Of a stretch of DNA of 64,000 bases, positions 62,182 through 64,000 are shown piece by piece. Source of the DNA: Streptomyces sp. MMG1533. Lineage in GTDB: Bacteria > Actinomycetota > Actinomycetes > Streptomycetales > Streptomycetaceae. The stretch spans positions 62,001 through 126,000 of the forward strand of contig NZ_LGDG01000284.1 in assembly GCF_001279775.1 (NCBI RefSeq), read 5' to 3'. The translations under genes and the position numbers were made by a program. Each line of letters begins with the position of its first letter. The first letter of the stretch is position 1. The notes below the pieces were generated by a model. The model did not search any database and was not told the DNA's origin. It worked only from the letters and a program-made list of their open reading frames with translations.

Positions 62182-63765
62182 TCAGGCAGCCCACGGCCAG
62201 TCGGCGTCCCGAGCCGCTTCGAGCAGGGGCACCATCCGGAAGGCCGCGTCCGAGAGCCCCCCGAACGTGTGCCGGTTCGCCTTGCCCGACGGGCCGTGGC
62301 CGGCCCGGTACCCGGCCAGGTTCCAGGTGTAGACCGGCACGTCGGCCGGGACCTGCTCGGTCGGGTCGCCGTAGTGGCTGTAGGCGTACTGCTCGTCGGT
62401 GACGATCAGCACCCGGTCGTGCTTCCGGTAGTGCCGGCGCACCGCGCCCGTGGTGTCGGTGCCGCCCAGGTCGCCGAAGCGGCCGAGGATCTTCAGCACC
62501 GACTCGCCCGTGCGGAACGGCACTTCGTTGCTGCTCGTGCCGAACTCGACGAGATCCGCGTCCGCCGCCCGCAGCGCGAGCGCCGTACCGAAGATCGCCG
62601 CCGCGTCGGCCCGGGTGAGTTCCGAGCGGTCGGACAGCCGCGAGTAGAACATCGAGCCCGAACGGTCGACGAGCACCAGCGTGCGGCCGGGCAGCGCGGG
62701 CACATTGGCCAGCGAGTGGCCGAGCGCCTGCTCCAGCGGGTACGACCAGCGCAGCGACGGCGCGTGCTGGTACGCGGCGAGGTACCGGAACGGGAACTGC
62801 CGCGAACGCGCGACCTCGGCCGGGTCGCTGATCTTCGCCGCGACCCGGGCGGCCACCTCGTCCGAAACTCCGGCCTCGTCGAAGTTCCGCAGGTTGCGGA
62901 CCAGCGCCATCGAGCCCATCGAAGGGATCACGGCCTCCCAGGCCGCCTTGTCCATCGGCCCCTGCAGCCAGCCCGCCAGCGCCTCCCATGTCATCCCGGC
63001 CGCCGCGAGCCGCTCGGCACCGCCGTCCGACGTGACGACCGCACGCCGCTCCTCGACCGGCAGCGCCATCAGCTCGCGGTGCGCGGTCAGGACACGGTCG
63101 GACACGGGCGGCACCGCCGTGTCCGGGTTGTGCCGGCGGTCGAGCGCGTACTGGAACAGCTCGCCCTGCCACGGCTTGTCCGGGGCCGGCGCCGCGTGCA
63201 CGAGGTTGAGGATGTCGCCGAAGCGGTAGCCCTTCGACGCGGTGTCGTACTTCAGCAGCGACTTGCCGCCGTAGAGCCGACGTACGGCGTCGGCGATGCC
63301 GCGCTTGACGGGCTTGGGCACGTTGCGGCCGTACGTGGCGGTCCAGTACGCGAGCAGCTCACCGGGCTCGTCGGGCCGCTGGAGCACCGAGTCGACGACC
63401 TGCCGGTTCGACGGGCCGTCGGTGAGGCCCGCGTCGAGCCGTGCCTTCACATACTCGGCGGCGCCCACGACCGCGGCCGTACGGAGGTTGCCCTCGCCGC
63501 GCAGCCAGCCGAGCAGGCCCGCGGTCCACACCGGGTCGGTGACGGCGAGCTCGCCGACGAGGCGAGCGAAACGGTCGTCCCGGGCGGCGCCGGTCTCGTA
63601 GAAGGTCTGCTGCGACACGAAGTTGGAGACCGCGAGCAGGAAGAGTTCCGAACGCGCGTCGCGCTCGCGGCCTCGGCCGCCCTCGAAGGTACGGAGCACC
63701 CGGCCGGTCGAGGTGACGCGTGAGGTCGGCTGCGCCTTGGCAGCCTTGGTGTTGAAGCGTGCCAT
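62182..63765 (-). CDS. rsr: Ro60 homologue (TROVE domain plus vWA)
   Basis: 527 residues. The TROVE HEAT-repeat ring (~30-345: SELFLLAVSNFVSQQTFYET, then TDPVWTAGLLGWLRGEGNLR and GSMALVRNLRNFDEAGV) binds Y RNA and misfolded RNA ends. The C-terminal von Willebrand A fold (~350-520) has an intact MIDAS: LVDRSGSMF, Thr in GGTDTTGA and Asp in VIVTDEQYA. In other bacteria Ro60 works with a Y RNA and exonucleases in rRNA maturation and RNA decay under stress. A Y RNA-like sequence lies 46 nt upstream on the same strand. Confidence 0.94.
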   Translation of the reverse strand: MARFNTKAAKAQPTSRVTSTGRVLRTFEGGRGRERDARSELFLLAVSNFVSQQTFYETGAARDDRFARLVGELAVTDPVWTAGLLGWLRGEGNLRTAAVVGAAEYVKARLDAGLTDGPSNRQVVDSVLQRPDEPGELLAYWTATYGRNVPKPVKRGIADAVRRLYGGKSLLKYDTASKGYRFGDILNLVHAAPAPDKPWQGELFQYALDRRHNPDTAVPPVSDRVLTAHRELMALPVEERRAVVTSDGGAERLAAAGMTWEALAGWLQGPMDKAAWEAVIPSMGSMALVRNLRNFDEAGVSDEVAARVAAKISDPAEVARSRQFPFRYLAAYQHAPSLRWSYPLEQALGHSLANVPALPGRTLVLVDRSGSMFYSRLSDRSELTRADAAAIFGTALALRAADADLVEFGTSSNEVPFRTGESVLKILGRFGDLGGTDTTGAVRRHYRKHDRVLIVTDEQYAYSHYGDPTEQVPADVPVYTWNLAGYRAGHGPSGKANRHTFGGLSDAAFRMVPLLEAARDADWPWAA

Positions 63766-63811
63766 GGTGAATTCCCCCCGAATTCATCGGTGTTTCGGAG
63801 GAAGGCACAGC

Positions 63812-63963
63812 AAAAGGTGGATGCCCGAGATCAGAGTCGGCGACGGTACACAACACGGCGCGTCTTCCATTTCCGCCACACCGACCCGAGGTCGATGACG
63901 GGATTCGAACCCGCAACATACCGTGGCCCGAAGTAACCGCTGCCTGCGCACCGGGCACCCACC
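63812..63963 (-). ncRNA. Bacterial Y RNA (YrlA-like) with tRNA-mimic module
   Basis: About 152 nt. The ends pair over 12 bp (63963-63952 with 63827-63816, one G-U) followed by a U4 tract. Above is an internal loop with GGUGCGCAGGCAGCG opposite ACUCUGAUCU, resembling the animal Y RNA Ro-binding GGUCCGAAGGUAGUG/ACUUGACU. Next come helix GGCAGCGG/CCGUCGCC and helix CACGGU/GCCGUG. The distal part has a perfect tRNA T arm (63914-63898, loop UUCGAAU), a closed 7-8 bp acceptor-like hairpin (63897-63879) and a Leu-tRNA-like D arm (63879-63857, GGCGGAAAUGGAAGACGCGCC). T-then-D order excludes an ordinary tRNA. Confidence 0.85.
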
Positions 63964-63976
63964 ATGAGCTGCGCCT

Positions 63977-63993
63977 CCCGAGATCAAGTCGGC
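63977..63993 (-). ncRNA. Possible 3' part of a second, upstream Y RNA (cut by window edge)
   Basis: GCCGACUUGAUCUCGGG repeats the Ro-side 3' strand of the Y RNA (63841-63824) with one base less, and its ACUUGA is even closer to the animal Y RNA motif. Its pairing partner would lie beyond 64000. Confidence 0.4.
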
Positions 63994-64000
63994 CGCGGCA

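Noticed and set aside
63857..63914. Ordinary tRNA gene suggested by GGTTCGAATCC on the minus strand
   Set aside because: The T arm comes before the D-like arm, the acceptor strands are joined by a 3-nt loop, and there is no anticodon arm. The order fits a Y RNA tRNA mimic.

Overview
The window is a chromosomal stretch of a Streptomyces-type actinomycete. The GC content is very high, many genes start with GTG, many neighbours overlap by 1-8 nt (ATGA, GTGA, TGATG), and TTA codons are almost absent. The gene set also fits: ectoine hydroxylase, several ECF sigma factors, a mycothiol-type MDMPI domain, tandem TerD domains and an RHS remnant. All calls come from reading the sequence; no database search was run.

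Layout. 1-5.6 kb: the end of ectD, an ECF sigma factor with a zinc-finger partner, a class-V aminotransferase, a DsbA-like protein, a repeat-rich non-coding stretch with a decayed AraC regulator, and a DUF1349 protein. 5.7-13.4 kb: alpha-ketoglutaric semialdehyde (2,5-dioxovalerate) dehydrogenase divergent from an IclR regulator, a GNAT, a class-B penicillin-binding protein, a purine-type NCS2 permease, and a second ECF sigma factor with its probable membrane anti-sigma.

13.5-47.8 kb: a very large pectin-utilisation region. Secreted enzymes are PL3, PL4, two PL9, three single-domain PL1, one PL1-CE8 fusion, two CE8 pectin methylesterases, a CE12 rhamnogalacturonan acetylesterase, another esterase and a double GH43. 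An ABC importer is split, with its binding protein about 7 kb from its two permeases. Cytoplasmic genes are GH43, PmoA-like, Gfo/Idh, IlvD/Edd and two DHDPS-family dehydratases with a GntR regulator. Uronate dehydrogenase and KdgD supply the oxidative galacturonate route. Its end product, 2,5-dioxovalerate, is the substrate of the dehydrogenase at 5.7-7.3 kb, and the IlvD plus DHDPS pair could feed the same intermediate from L-arabinose. I see no GH28, GH105, KduI, KduD, KDG kinase, galactarate dehydratase or ABC ATPase here, so the pathway must be completed elsewhere.

48-54 kb: a DeoR-regulated polyol/sugar ABC operon whose alcohol dehydrogenase carries a one-base frameshift, followed by a chimeric RHS remnant. 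54-62 kb: a PGRP amidase, a double TerD protein, a TetR/MFS efflux pair whose 3' end runs into an antisense ABC-permease relic, and ACC deaminase with a GntR regulator. 62.2-64 kb: a Ro60 (TROVE) protein. Directly upstream of it, on the same strand, is a sequence that folds as a bacterial Y RNA of the YrlA type, with a Ro-binding-like stem, a tRNA-like T arm, a closed acceptor-like helix, a D-arm-like element and a U tract. This is the most striking non-coding feature.

A recurrent oddity is short tandem repeats at the ends or junctions of genes. The clearest case is a 34-codon heptad-repeat mini-ORF locked by GTGA overlaps between kdgD and an uncharacterised gene.
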